Below, in pieces: positions 10,577 to 20,565 of a stretch of 32,914 nucleotides of DNA. Below the pieces are notes generated by a model. The model was not told the origin of the DNA. It saw only the letters and a list, made by a program, of their open reading frames with translations, and did not search any database. This DNA is from Chara braunii (taxonomy: Eukaryota; Streptophyta; Charophyceae; Charales; Characeae): positions 1,548,797 through 1,581,710 of the forward strand of contig BFEA01000042.1 in NCBI GenBank assembly GCA_003427395.1. The letters run 5' to 3'. The first letter of the stretch is position 1. The number at the start of each line of letters is the position of its first letter. The translations under genes and the position numbers were made by a program.

Positions 10577-12880
10577 GTCAGTGGGACCTACTCTTTTTTA
10601 TCCCTGCTTGATCAGAAGCAAAATCTGGCCGGTGGTCACGCCGACCCTCCAATCATCAACAATTAAAGCGATCACGCGCGCCTCAAAAATCTGCGCGCCC
10701 ACACACTCTCTATTGTGGTCAACCACCCAGTCAACGTAATCACAGACACAGCTGCGCCTAGCAAGGTATACCTGAACTTTAAACCAAAACTAGTTCCTGT
10801 CACTTGCAAAAACCAGGGCGGATACCCTTGTAAGGGTATTCGCGCCGACACCGGCGTGATCGATTTCAGACATCTCAGTGGACCAAACCTTGGTGTGATC
10901 TCATTCAGACATCTCAGTGGACCAAACCTTGGTGTGATCAGGCACTTGGAGAAGGCGGCGGACCGATGTTCAGTGAAACGACCACAACTTGTGAANTTGT
11001 AACCCGCGTATTTTTATGTGGGCTGCATATTTTCATATTCGACGACGATTTTTTCCTTCTGATTGGAATATTACCAAACTTTCTTTGAGTGAGCCGGACC
11101 AGACTTCACTCAAGATCAGTCAGTTGAATGACTCAGACTTCCTTTCACACTTGTGTGAACCCGCACTTTGCTTGACCCTGTTCATTTTGAATGTTCAAAA
11201 GAAAAGGGAGAGGAGAGTTGTGCGAGTCATGCATGTGAATGGAAAGGTCTGACTTGAGTATGAAATTGTGTTGTTTTCTTTCAAATTCGTTTTCTTTGCA
11301 TGTCGTGCAGGTAGGTAGAAGGATGCTTGCAAAGGAGATTGATTATGCCCATTTGAGAAAAAGGAAATGATTATCCTTTTTCTACTTTCCACCGGCCTGC
11401 GTGTGAAAGTAAAAATTGTTTCTTTTGAAAAAGATTGTTCAACACGTGTCATAAAATGAATACGATTGAAATAAAACAGATGAGGTGAAATGAACTTAGT
11501 CTTTTCCCATGATTGACCCTTTCTATCCCGAATGACCCTATCTACCTGTATCTGTCGAAATGATTCTCATTTTTCATCTCCTTTTACTTTTTTCGGCTAA
11601 GTTACCCTGAATTTAGGAGAAGTGGGAATAATTGAAAGTTATTTGCGGTGAACACATTATTTTTCTTCAGGAAGAATCTGGGGTGGGGGTTCGTTGCTTT
11701 AGGAGCCGACCCTGCTATCGACCCGGAGTGGACCGTTCTACGGGGGGCTACTTTGTCGATTCGGGCACACGACCCAACTTCTGAGATCCGAGTCTTGTGC
11801 TCGGGCGAGGAGGAGGAGTACCTCGGACCACTTCCCAGAGGAAGAGGCATGCAAAACTTCAAGCAATGCACCTGATCAAAAATCATTCGTAAAGCAACCT
11901 GTCATCTAAAAAATTGGAAGTGTATGAAGACAGGTATGTGTGTCGAATCTTGAGTCGACAGTAGGTGGAATGAATAACTTTAGCAACGCATCTCACCAAT
12001 TCAAAACTAAGGCAGTCCGACTACCTTGTCGGCTGCATCTATGTTATTGTCGAAAAACCAACTCCTCCTTCACGGTTGTATGATTGTTTTGTGGAGTTCG
12101 ACCTAGGGTGGTCGGATTTTATTTTGATCTTGTGATATTGGATGTATCGGATGAAGATTTGAATTCTTTCAGTAATCATTTCAGATTGAATATTTATTTG
12201 TGTCGATTACGGTCGATTCCTTTTGATATAATTATATGTGTGGTCATTGTAACTTTCTTTTGATTATGTGTATAAGGGACTAGGATGAATTGTAGTTTCA
12301 CGCTTGGTTGAGACCGTCCTAGTCGACTGGCGTCTGCTCCGCACCTAGGAGATCTGCGCCCTAGGAACGGACGACGTTCGGGTCCGCTTGGTGTTAACCA
12401 AATGTATCTATACTACAGCGAATGAGCAAACGTCCTCGACTGACGTACCTCTGCGACTGCATCTTAAAGTTTTCGCACGTGGGTCAGTGGCTCGGTAAAG
12501 ATACGCCCCTAAGGGTGGTGACAACCCCTTAGGGAAGGAAAACTTATGCCCCGCGGGAACCTATCCTGTCGTATGGGACCGCGGGACGTATAGCTGGCGC
12601 ACCCGGCTAGAGCGGTGAAGGAACAACACGACCACGACCGTCTTGGCGACCCGCGAAGTTATTTTGCGTTAGTCCTGAGTTCTCTCTTGGTTTTATTTTT
12701 GTTAAACTCCTGCATGACATGGCCAGGAGAGCTCTCGCATTTGCGAAAAAGGCAGAGCCGATGCGCTCGACACCGGGTCCGGCGTCCTATTCAAGATCAT
12801 ATTGAGAAGTTGCAAAATTTTATATAGAAATCCTTGAGATACCGGGGGTGGGGCCATTACTCGGCTTTAGCCTTCAACTA
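10577..12880. other. Anonymous region with a 39-bp direct repeat
   Basis: A 95-codon plus-strand frame at 10715-11002 contains a 39-bp duplication but no known domain. From 11.0 to 12.3 kb the sequence is AT-rich with no frame above 95 codons. From 12.3 to 12.65 kb it is GC-rich with several short self-complementary blocks (for example CCCCTAAGGG and CCCCTTAGGG near 12506-12537). It is probably retroelement non-coding sequence, and no gene can be supported. Confidence 0.5.
10856..10933 (+). repeat. 39-bp tandem duplication
   Basis: Two adjacent 39-bp units begin gtgatc and end ccaaaccttggt. They differ at only a few positions at the start of the unit, and a third partial unit (gtgatc) follows at 10934. 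In the plus frame the repeat reads FRHLSGPNLGVI twice. Confidence 0.9.
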
Positions 12881-12890
12881 AGAAAGACAA

Positions 12891-14218
12891 ATGTGTAATC
12901 TATGCAACAACACCAAAACTCTCTACCCCCTAAAGCTCGGATTAAAGGAGCATTCTGAACGGAAAAAACCACTTGCCTTAGGGCCTTTCAGCAGCCCAAC
13001 CCCACCCGTCTCACCCCTATATCCCGATGCCCAATCTCTACCGGGCCTCATGCCCCCAATTGCTGGGTTATAGCGTGGCACGACCCACCCAGAAACCCCC
13101 CACCTGCTCAGTCGCAGGTCAAAGCGACCCGCCTCAACTCCACCCAGCATCGACTAGGCACCAGCTCACCAACAGACACTTGAGTGCCTTCCACCCTCGA
13201 CAACTCCCCGGATCTCTCTACCAGATCACATGCCCTCTTACAGCTTGAGTTACAGGGCAGTGCAACCAAGCCCCAACACCGACGAGTGTTTCTCTGGTCT
13301 CGTCTATTCGCAAACCTCCGGGACTCAAGACTAAGACAAATATTAGTCAAGCCACCAATCAGCACTGTAGTTGTAGATCCCATCATTCATCTCCTTCATG
13401 CACTAGTTGCAAATATCCCCCCAGAAATCTCTCTCAGCCCTACTCCGACAAGTCTTACCACGATAAAGCCACCATCTCCACTGGTACTTTACCCTATTTT
13501 AACCCTACAGGCTAGACCCTTCGCCGTAGAGCGTGTCATCTCCTGCCGCCACAACCACCACAATCCCTACCTTCAACACCCAACCTTGGAATAATTTTTC
13601 AGTTAGGAAAAACAGAAAATCAAAAGATTCCGAAAAATCGCATGAACATTTCAGCGCCCACTATTCCCACAGGAACAGGGGAAACCCCATGGAAACTTTG
13701 ACGCCTATTGAAGTCTGAGTTATATGTAATTGGGTCACAAGAACCAAAGGGATTACTCCTCTTCCCCAAAAGACAACCCCCCGTCTGTTCACTGCCTCTG
13801 CTGGAAGGCGCCCCCTTACCTCCCAGCCCAGTTCAGAACAACCCCCATAATACCACTCCTGCTCCCTCAGTCGCATAAAATATCCCCTAAAGTAAGCCTC
13901 CGCAGAGTCGAAGATCCCCCTTCTTCCCTACCTCAACCCCTTCGAGCGGAACAACCCTCTCAACTCTCACCCTGCGGACATCATCACCCCTTGTCCTCTC
14001 CCCAACCGCCAAAGCTGATCCGACCAAAACATCAGCGTGGCCCAGAGAATGACAAACCCTCAATACCTCCCCTACCCTCTCAAAGATCACACCACCCACC
14101 TTGTGTTACCCGCGTAGGGAGGGACTCCAACCCTAAAGGAGACGATCCATTCAACACCTATGACCCCGATCCCACAACACCATGGACTGAGGCTCAATTG
14201 CTAAGGACAACAAAATAA
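12891..14218 (+). pseudogene. Proline-rich reading frames, unrecognised, possibly a broken gene
   Basis: A series of plus-strand frames (12891-13073, 13027-13248, 13184-13594, 13730-14218) overlaps or abuts across 1.3 kb with similar Pro/Ser/Thr/His-rich composition. The last is 162 codons and ends with a more ordinary segment (CVTRVGRDSNPKGDDPF, TPWTEAQLLRTTK). The frames switch phase at each step, so this may be one decayed low-complexity ORF, such as a gag or LINE ORF1 relative, or simply C-rich non-coding DNA. No zinc finger, RT, protease or signal peptide is visible. I do not recognise the protein and assign no function. Confidence 0.25.
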
Positions 14219-15450
14219 GATCGATTACTTGATTCTACTTTACAAATTTAACAACACACACCTTACTAGACTACTAGACTAAGACTCAATTGATTAGTAA
14301 TCCATTAGTTGGCAATTCACTTCTAAGTTCGGAGCGAACTCCGATTTACGAACATTAAGAAAATTTCATAGAGATACTTGCTAATTAGACTGAACTTCAA
14401 GAACTTCAAAAACATTTTCCAATCATTTTGGGTACTCATCCTTTGAGATCACGGTTAAACTCTGATTTACGAATCTCCAATTGAGAAATATTGTCCAAAA
14501 GTTATTTATGAAACAATCAAAATTCACTCGAAATTCAGAAAATCTGATTAGATCGTTATCATTTTGATGAATATCAAGGGTTGCGACATGCGAACTTAGA
14601 AATCAGAATAAAAGAGATAATCAGGTAGTAGTACTAGGTCAACTTGAAGCCAATTTTCATGGAACAACCAAATCAGAACACACTTTCGATTATCATGGAA
14701 CAACCAAATTAGAAAGCACTATTGGACTCGAAGCCCTGAGATCGTGTCGACACTCAAAACTCCATCACCCACAACAGACTTCTGTTGAGACAACGATATC
14801 AATAGAAAAATTTCCACGAGAAATGAAAGTTGAAAAAACATTCCATAAAAACAAAATCCTTCATATTATAAATTATCATTTCAATGTTCGTCCAATTCTA
14901 AAATTTACTATTTTATTTGATAAATTTCTGTCTAAATATGAGTTTTTCATTCCAACTACATCTATTTGTTCAAGATGGAATGAAAGACTTGACGAGTTTA
15001 TGAAATGTTTTAATTAAACTTTCATTCTATTACAATAAATATCTTCTAATTTAGATTGGATTAACCTGTTTATGACAAAAATCCTTACTTAGAATGACCG
15101 TCCAATTAAAATATTTCATGAACTCATCCAGGCTTTCATTCCATCTCTAGCATGCAGTTTAAATAAGAAGGGATACCCTATTCTTGGGAAAAAAGTTTTC
15201 AAGTAAGAAGAAAAATTGTAAAATTGGTATAACATTTTTTAAGATGGAATGAAAATTTGAAATGTAGAATGTAATTTTACTGTAGAATGATTATTTAATT
15301 CTGGGAAATTTTTCTGTTGATGTCAAATTGAAAAAAGAAGGCATCTCGAATCAGGTCGTCAATGTCCTCCTTCCTCCTTGAATCCATATTCTTCTATGAA
15401 GAGTCCCTCGAAAAACTCTCTCTGCCTCTCCTTCATCCACCTACCATCAC
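14219..15450. other. AT-rich region with small repeats, no gene
   Basis: Contains a 35-bp-spaced direct repeat of CATGGAACAACCAAAT (14659 and 14694) and the inverted repeat listed separately. The 64-codon frame at 14823 is AT-driven and spans part of the inverted repeat. Confidence 0.5.
14975..15147. repeat. ~43-bp imperfect inverted repeat, MITE-like
   Basis: The left arm at 14975-15017 (starting AAGATGGAATGAAAG and ending GAAATGTTTTAATT) is complementary to the right arm at about 15103-15147, whose reverse complement starts AGATGGAATGAAAG and ends GAAATATTTTAATT. By eye about 38 of 43 positions pair, around a loop of about 85 bp. A further AGATGGAATGAAAA occurs at 15243. The structure suggests a small fold-back element. 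No target duplication was identified. Confidence 0.55.
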
Positions 15451-16061
15451 TTGAACTCGACCCCACCATCTTTGGGAGGGAAACGCCAAGCCTCCCTCCA
15501 ACTGTCAGCTATGACATCTGTCAGCATTGACAGCCTTAGCTGCCGACCACAGTGTCGACGACAACAACGAAGATATCAACGGTCATCCACAACCCTACAA
15601 AATAATGGATGGTGTGGTGACGCCTCATCAAGCCCGTTGACGAGTTACCACAGGAGATTCAAGTCGCAGCAGAACCCTTTGTTCGTCACTTCACACAGTG
15701 TAAATGAAGGAGGACAGAGGAAACAAAGCTACCAACCACGAATCCTCATGTGACATCATCGTCAACCTCTCCTCGTGCGGCGGCGTCACCGGCATCTCGA
15801 TGCGAGCCACTTGCGCCGCCATACGTCCTCACCCGGTCACTTCGTTGGGCAATCCCTCACGAGGCCGGCGGCTCAACACCCCAGCGCCCCTCCTGTCTTA
15901 CCACTCCCGCGGGCCAAAATCCGGGTACGGGCTGCGCAACGCTCCTTGTCGCGCTGCACTGCGATGCCTTAAACAAACATCCAATGACGAGATGTCATCC
16001 TCGTAGGGCCTCAACATCAACGTTTTCAAAAGTCGACAAAATAAAAGGGGCATGGTCCTGA
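15451..16061 (+). other. Overlapping unrecognised frames
   Basis: Two or three ~100-codon plus-strand frames overlap heavily in different phases (15451-15753, 15704-16006, 15750-16061). Codon composition gives no preference, no domain is seen, and no gene is claimed. The GC content is higher than in the flanks, which may mark the edge of another insertion. Confidence 0.3.
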
Positions 16062-16149
16062 ATCCTGAACCTCGGGAAGGGTGTGGGTATGGGTCTGTCT
16101 CCTGGATATGAATCTGGGTCATGGTTAGGGACTACGGTTTTACAAAGAG

Positions 16150-16750
16150 ACGGGTGATAGTTAGCAAAAATAATAGTTTTATGTGGCAACTTTGGTCATT
16201 TTTTGCACTCTGAATAATGCACAAGGCAATCGAAAAAATTAAGATCGTTTAGATTAGGTTGTGATCTCCCAAGCAAAAATATCCCAAAACAATATAAAAG
16301 TTCATTTTGACGGTGAAAATTTTGTCATGTCATTTTGGTGCATTCATAATTTTTGCCACTTTAGCATGTGTCGGCGGGAAAAGTATTGCAATTTCACTGA
16401 TTTTTCGCGTTAAAATTCTTTAGAAGAATGAGCTAAAAAATAAGATAGTTGCAAGGCAACCGATTTCATTTTTATCTTTCCGTAATCATTTCGACTATGA
16501 AATAATCACCTCGCGAATTCGACACTTTCTCCCATTTTCGCCATTATACCATGTGCCGGCCAAGAGAAAAGTACCGCACCTCCTGTGATTTTTTTAGCTC
16601 AAAAGTAAGAAAAATATAAAAATTGAAGAGTCTTTCGATGTTGTTGTGATCTTTTTACGAAAATATTAATATAAAAAAAATAAAAATCGTTTTGGCTGCA
16701 AAATGCAGAGCGACGACAATTCGACAAATTTTTCATTTTTGTTATTCAAC
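16150..16750 (+). repeat. Diverged ~186-bp tandem repeats
   Basis: TTTTTGCCACTTTAGCATGT followed by GTCGGCGG at 16350 matches TTTTCGCCATTATACCATGT followed by GCCGGCCA at about 16536. Both are followed by AAAAGTA, a GATTTTT block and a GCTMAAAA block. A third, weaker unit precedes them at about 16165. The tract is AT-rich and non-coding. Confidence 0.55.
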
Positions 16751-16857
16751 TGTTTTTTCACACTCTGCAAGGTTAGGGTTTGGACACACAGACAGATCCT
16801 GACGTGCCAACTGCCTAACATGGGACACACTTAAAAACAAAAAGGGTCGCCAAAATC

Positions 16858-16985
16858 ACACACGGACCTAATCTCCCTCAATGGTTATCTCATCGACCAG
16901 TTGGGTTTCTCAAATCCGTACATGGGTTCAAACCCCAATTACAATGGTTAGCAATAAGCTTTAAAAAAATAATATATGTGTGTCA
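16858..16985 (+). mobile_element. Possible tRNA-derived SINE head
   Basis: A good B-box GGTTCAAACC lies at 16925-16934. About 40 bp upstream is an A-box-like CTCAATGG (16877-16884), and a second, closer candidate is TCGACCAGTTGG (16893-16904). A short A-rich tail (TTTAAAAAAATAAT) follows at about 16960. The A-box is weak and no cloverleaf was established, so this may be a chance match. Confidence 0.3.
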
Positions 16986-17091
16986 ATGGATGAAAGGGTG
17001 AGTGAGCATGCATAGGTGGGTGGGCGGGTAGGCGCCCTCTCTCTTTTCCTCATCCTTTTTCAATGGGAAAACCAACCGGACCCGCAACCAA

Positions 17092-17455
17092 ATGGAAAAA
17101 AAAAAACAAAAGGGGCACAAAATAACGTCTAGCGAAAAAAAAAAAGAAAAAAAAAAAGGACATAAAATAACGGGCGGAAAAAAAAAAGGGGCACAAAACA
17201 ACGAGCGGGAAAATAAAACAGAAAAGGGGGAAAATGACAGGCGGGAAAAAAAAAAAAAAGGGGGAGTAAAATGACAGACGGAAAAACGAAAAAAAAGAAA
17301 TAGGGGAGCAAAGCGGGAAAAAAAAAAAGGGGGAGTAAAATGACAGACGGGAAAACGAAAAAAAAGAAATAGGGGAGCAAAGAGGGAAAAAAAAAAAGGA
17401 GGAGTAAAATGATTGACAGGAAAACGAAGAAAAAGAAATAGGGGAGCAAAACAAC
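17092..17455 (+). repeat. Purine-rich minisatellite, 67-bp unit
   Basis: Oligo(A) blocks alternate with GGGGCACAAAATAACG- and GGGGGAGTAAAATGACAG-type blocks. The last three units are regular: AGGGGAGCAAAG recurs at 17302, 17369 and 17436, a 67-bp period, each followed by oligo(A) and GGRGGAGTAAAATGA. Upstream units are shorter and less regular. The purine bias gives Phe-rich minus-strand frames (for example 16983-17555) that are artefacts. Confidence 0.85.
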
Positions 17456-17689
17456 GCCCAAATACTATCAGATGACTCTCCTTCCAAGATATTTGTCCAC
17501 ATAAAAGTCCGTCAAGTGCCCCGCTCCTAGAGTGCGCTCTCTCATTCAATGCCATGTTGTGAGCGTTTCGGTATGCGTGGCTCTCTGCCCGATCCCCCGC
17601 ACTCGATCATCTTCATCTGCCAGCCTTCTCAAAAACTTCAAACCAAATCCGGCATGCAGCGGACAACTCAGCCAATAATGCTTAAGGGA

Positions 17690-17750
17690 TCTCTCTCTCT
17701 CTCTATATACATGTATATAATATTATACATATATGTAATATTATACATCA
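17690..17750. repeat. (CT)n plus TA-rich microsatellite
   Basis: A CT tract at about 17690-17704 is followed by a palindromic TA-rich block built on TATAATATTATACATATA-like units. Confidence 0.8.
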
Positions 17751-17969
17751 CTACGCGGCCATGCTGTGCCTCTAGTGTCAGCGGCGTGTCTGGAGTGTAT
17801 TTTTTGGCTGTGACAGTCCTTTCTTTGTTTCGTGGGTGTTTTGCTGGCTTGTGATGGGGTGTGAACTGACAGTCTGTAGAGTTTTCCATCTGGTGTGGGT
17901 GAGCGATAGTCTACTTTGATTTTGGTTAAGGTGGATTATCACTTACAGTGTAATCAGTGAGGGGATTCT

Positions 17970-18029
17970 ACAGACTGTTGAGGGTTCAGCCTCCTGATGA
18001 GTCGGTGAAACTCCGACGAAACAGTTTGT
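17970..18029 (+). ncRNA. Hammerhead ribozyme, type III (complete core)
   Basis: The conserved CTGATGA core (17994-18000) is followed by stem II GTCGG/CCGAC (18001-18005 with 18013-18017; loop TGAAACT) and then by GAAA (18018-18021). Stem I is GAGG/CCTC (17980-17983 with 17990-17993; loop GTTCAG). Stem III pairs ACAGACTGT (17970-17978) with A18021-T18029: nine pairs, one of them G-U, including the required A-U next to the cleavage site. The predicted self-cleavage is after T17979, in a GUU triplet, an allowed NUH. Stem III is the open helix, so this is type III, the class used by plant viroid-like RNAs and retrozymes. Penelope-like elements usually carry type I. The right flank is lost in the N gap two bases after the motif. 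Confidence 0.9.
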
Positions 18030-18445
18030 NNNNNNNNNNNNNNNNNNNNNNNNNNNNNNNNNNNNNNNNNNNNNNNNNNNNNNNNNNNNNNNNNNNNNNN
18101 NNNNNNNNNNNNNNNNNNNNNNNNNNNNNNNNNNNNNNNNNNNNNNNNNNNNNNNNNNNNNNNNNNNNNNNNNNNNNNNNNNNNNNNNNNNNNNNNNNNN
18201 NNNNNNNNNNNNNNNNNNNNNNNNNNNNNNNNNNNNNNNNNNNNNNNNNNNNNNNNNNNNNNNNNNNNNNNNNNNNNNNNNNNNNNNNNNNNNNNNNNNN
18301 NNNNNNNNNNNNNNNNNNNNNNNNNNNNNNNNNNNNNNNNNNNNNNNNNNNNNNNNNNNNNNNNNNNNNNNNNNNNNNNNNNNNNNNNNNNNNNNNNNNN
18401 NNNNNNNNNNNNNNNNNNNNNNNNNNNNNNNNNNNNNNNNNNNNN
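18030..18445. other. Assembly gap (416 N)
   Basis: Run of N directly between the hammerhead and the left hAT-like copy. Comparison with the second hAT-like copy predicts that about 183 bp of that element, including its left terminus, lie inside the gap. The two frames drawn across it are meaningless. Confidence 0.99.
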
Positions 18446-18572
18446 ATTTGTCAGAGCATGACATCCAAATTCTTTACTAAATTTGAAATAAAAATAAAAT
18501 ACGGAGAACAAATACTAATAATAAAATTTAAAAAACTAAAAAGAGAATTAAATTTAGTGAGTGCGCGAGCAC

Positions 18573-19077
18573 GTCTTCAGTATGTCGGGACCAGGGTAGG
18601 CCCTTTAAAATTTTGAATTGTCTCAGTAGTATAGGCAAAATGAAGGTAGCCTTTGGTTCCCTTATTTTGTCTTCTTTATCTACCGGGTCCTCTGGGTTCG
18701 GAACAGGTTGTAGGTCAGCTGATGATGTTTTGGTTTCTGCGATTCGGCAATTGTTAAATAGGACAGAAGAAGATGAGTTAATCCTCTTTCGCCGAACGGC
18801 GGCAGTTCGACTTGGACTAGGGGAAGGACCGTGGGTCGCTGTGGTTCGTCTTGGACGATCACTTCGTCTTGGACAATACACAGCTGGGGTTGGGGGATGT
18901 TGACGTCTCTCGACCTCGGTGGAGTCGACCTTACATCTTTGTGCTTCACGTAACCACTGTTAACAGCCACGTGTTAATGTGCGTTGCTTTTGATAAAGAT
19001 GCTTTGACTTCACACAGCTTGTATGGCGTTGTGCCTAGTGTGCTGTTGACTGCCTCTTGCAGTTCTTTGAATACTTG
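18573..19077 (+). repeat. Left direct terminal repeat
   Basis: 505 bp, about 95 percent identical to 23002-23507. It begins GTCTTCAGTATGT and ends GAATACTTG. The reading frames in it (18528-18881 and 18680-18970 minus, 18613-18903 and 18851-19084 plus) occur in both copies because the DNA is repeated, and they have no recognisable domain. Confidence 0.95.
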
Positions 19078-19215
19078 TACTTAAAGTCGTAACCAACTCG
19101 ACAATTGTACCTAGTGGAGGAGGCGACTGTATCAGCGAAGAAGTGTTTTGCGAATTGCTCCGGGACCAGAGAGATTGAATGGTGAAGTTCGGTAGGAGAC
19201 CGTGAGACAAGATGA

Positions 19216-20405
19216 GTGGACCAAGCAGTTACTATGAGTGGCGAAGGGAGTTCTGGCGGTGGCATGGAGGGTGGAAGTGGCCCAGCACCTGACAATAGGA
19301 AGTGTTACAAATGCGGTGAGGGCGGCCACTTTATCAGAGATTGCGCCGAGTACTGGAAGTCGAAAGCACTTGGCTGTACCTTCGTTCCGACTTTCCAACC
19401 TTCAGGAGCTGGACGTACTGGTCGGCTGACCACAGGAGGGAACTCGAAAACTGCCGCAAGACGGAGTTGATCGACTGAGAGTGAACGGAGCGGCGTCGCG
19501 GATGATACCAACACGCTTATGAGGGAATACCTCTTACAGATGGCTGAAGAGCGTCGACTTAGAATCGAGCGGGAGGCTGAGGAGGAGCCTCGACGAACCG
19601 AAGAAGAAGCCAGGAGGACAAGGGAGACCAAGCGCCTGCAACGCATGGAGGAACGACAGAGACTGGAGGAGGAACGGGACGCTAGACTACTAAGTAGCGA
19701 GATGCGTAAAGACCGAGAGGAAGAGCGGGAAAGGTATGAGAAGAAGGGAAAGATGGCGGCGAAGAGCAGCGGGATGATCGAGACTATTTACAAAGAGAAA
19801 GAGAGGTTGCGGCGGATCATAGCCCCGAGAACCATGGGGGCTGCCGAAGTTGTCGAGGATGAAGAATTGGTGCCGTTGCGGATGCTCGCGTGTAAACTCG
19901 GGCTTACGGAGAAACGTAAATGTGGACCGGACATACCAGTTGGAAACAGTCCACCCGTTGTGACACCAGAGAAGAAGCCTGCGGGGATGCTGACTAACGA
20001 AGCCAGGGCACATATCGAGCTGCTGAAAACGGAGCATGTGAGCGACGTGGGAGTACGCCGACTAAAATTCATCTATCATTGAAGCACATCATGGCCTCGT
20101 GTGGCCCAGGTGGAAAGGAGAAATTCGAACGGGAGTGCTTCGATTTTTACGATGCGCTGACCATTGACGAACTAAAGGAAGCCTGCCGACGGAAAAAAGT
20201 CGCCTATGGCAATCGAGAACTCGCGATAAAGCGTTTGATTACCTGACGTTCGGTAGTGGCCTATGACCCAGCGACGATACCGCTACCTCCTTCCTTGACA
20301 CCACGCATGCAAACACGAGGTAACAAGGGAGTCGTGCTGAAGGAGGAGGTTGCTCAGGAGTTGTGCGAATCGGAAGGCTCTTTCTCCGAGAATGAATTAG
20401 AGTGA
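19216..20405 (+). pseudogene. Gag-like protein: CCHC zinc knuckle, coiled coil, SAP-like domain (broken)
   Basis: The first part (19216-19470) is Gly/Ser-rich and carries a zinc knuckle CYKCGEGGHFIRDC (C-x2-C-x4-H-x4-C at about 19303-19344), a nucleic-acid binding motif of Gag proteins. A TGA at 19468-19470 interrupts it, and the same frame then continues into a strongly charged Glu/Arg coiled coil (19519-19800) and on to 20082. The remainder is in another phase from about 20083. It has a SAP-like helix-turn-helix segment (ALTIDELKEACRRKKVAYGN, 20148-20207), a TGA at 20244-20246, and an acidic tail ending at 20403-20405. Damage is therefore two in-frame stops and one frameshift. The role inferred from family resemblance is nucleocapsid or RNA packaging for the RT encoded downstream. 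It could also be an ORF1-like RNA chaperone. Confidence 0.75.
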
Positions 20406-20565
20406 GAAGTCGGTCGTTGCGACGACTATTGGGCATAGTATGTCGCTCTAGCCTTGTTCACTAGCTCTGATCGATTGGAACTTGAAGCAGTTGAGAGAAC
20501 CTTGATTCATCAGTGGTCTCTCTCGCTTAACGTCCGTACCATTAAATGTCGGAAAGCTCCTAAAA

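Noticed and set aside
16983-17555. Phe-rich 190-codon minus frame resembling a membrane protein
   Set aside because: It is the complement of oligo(A)/purine minisatellite units, and three phases give similar Phe-rich products.
17943-18616. 173-219-codon frames across the N run
   Set aside because: Almost all residues are undefined; the frames exist only because N has no stops.
18715-18760. Possible second hammerhead (CTGATGATGTT in the left terminal repeat)
   Set aside because: CTGATGA is present, but no GAAA core or stem II follows, in either terminal repeat.
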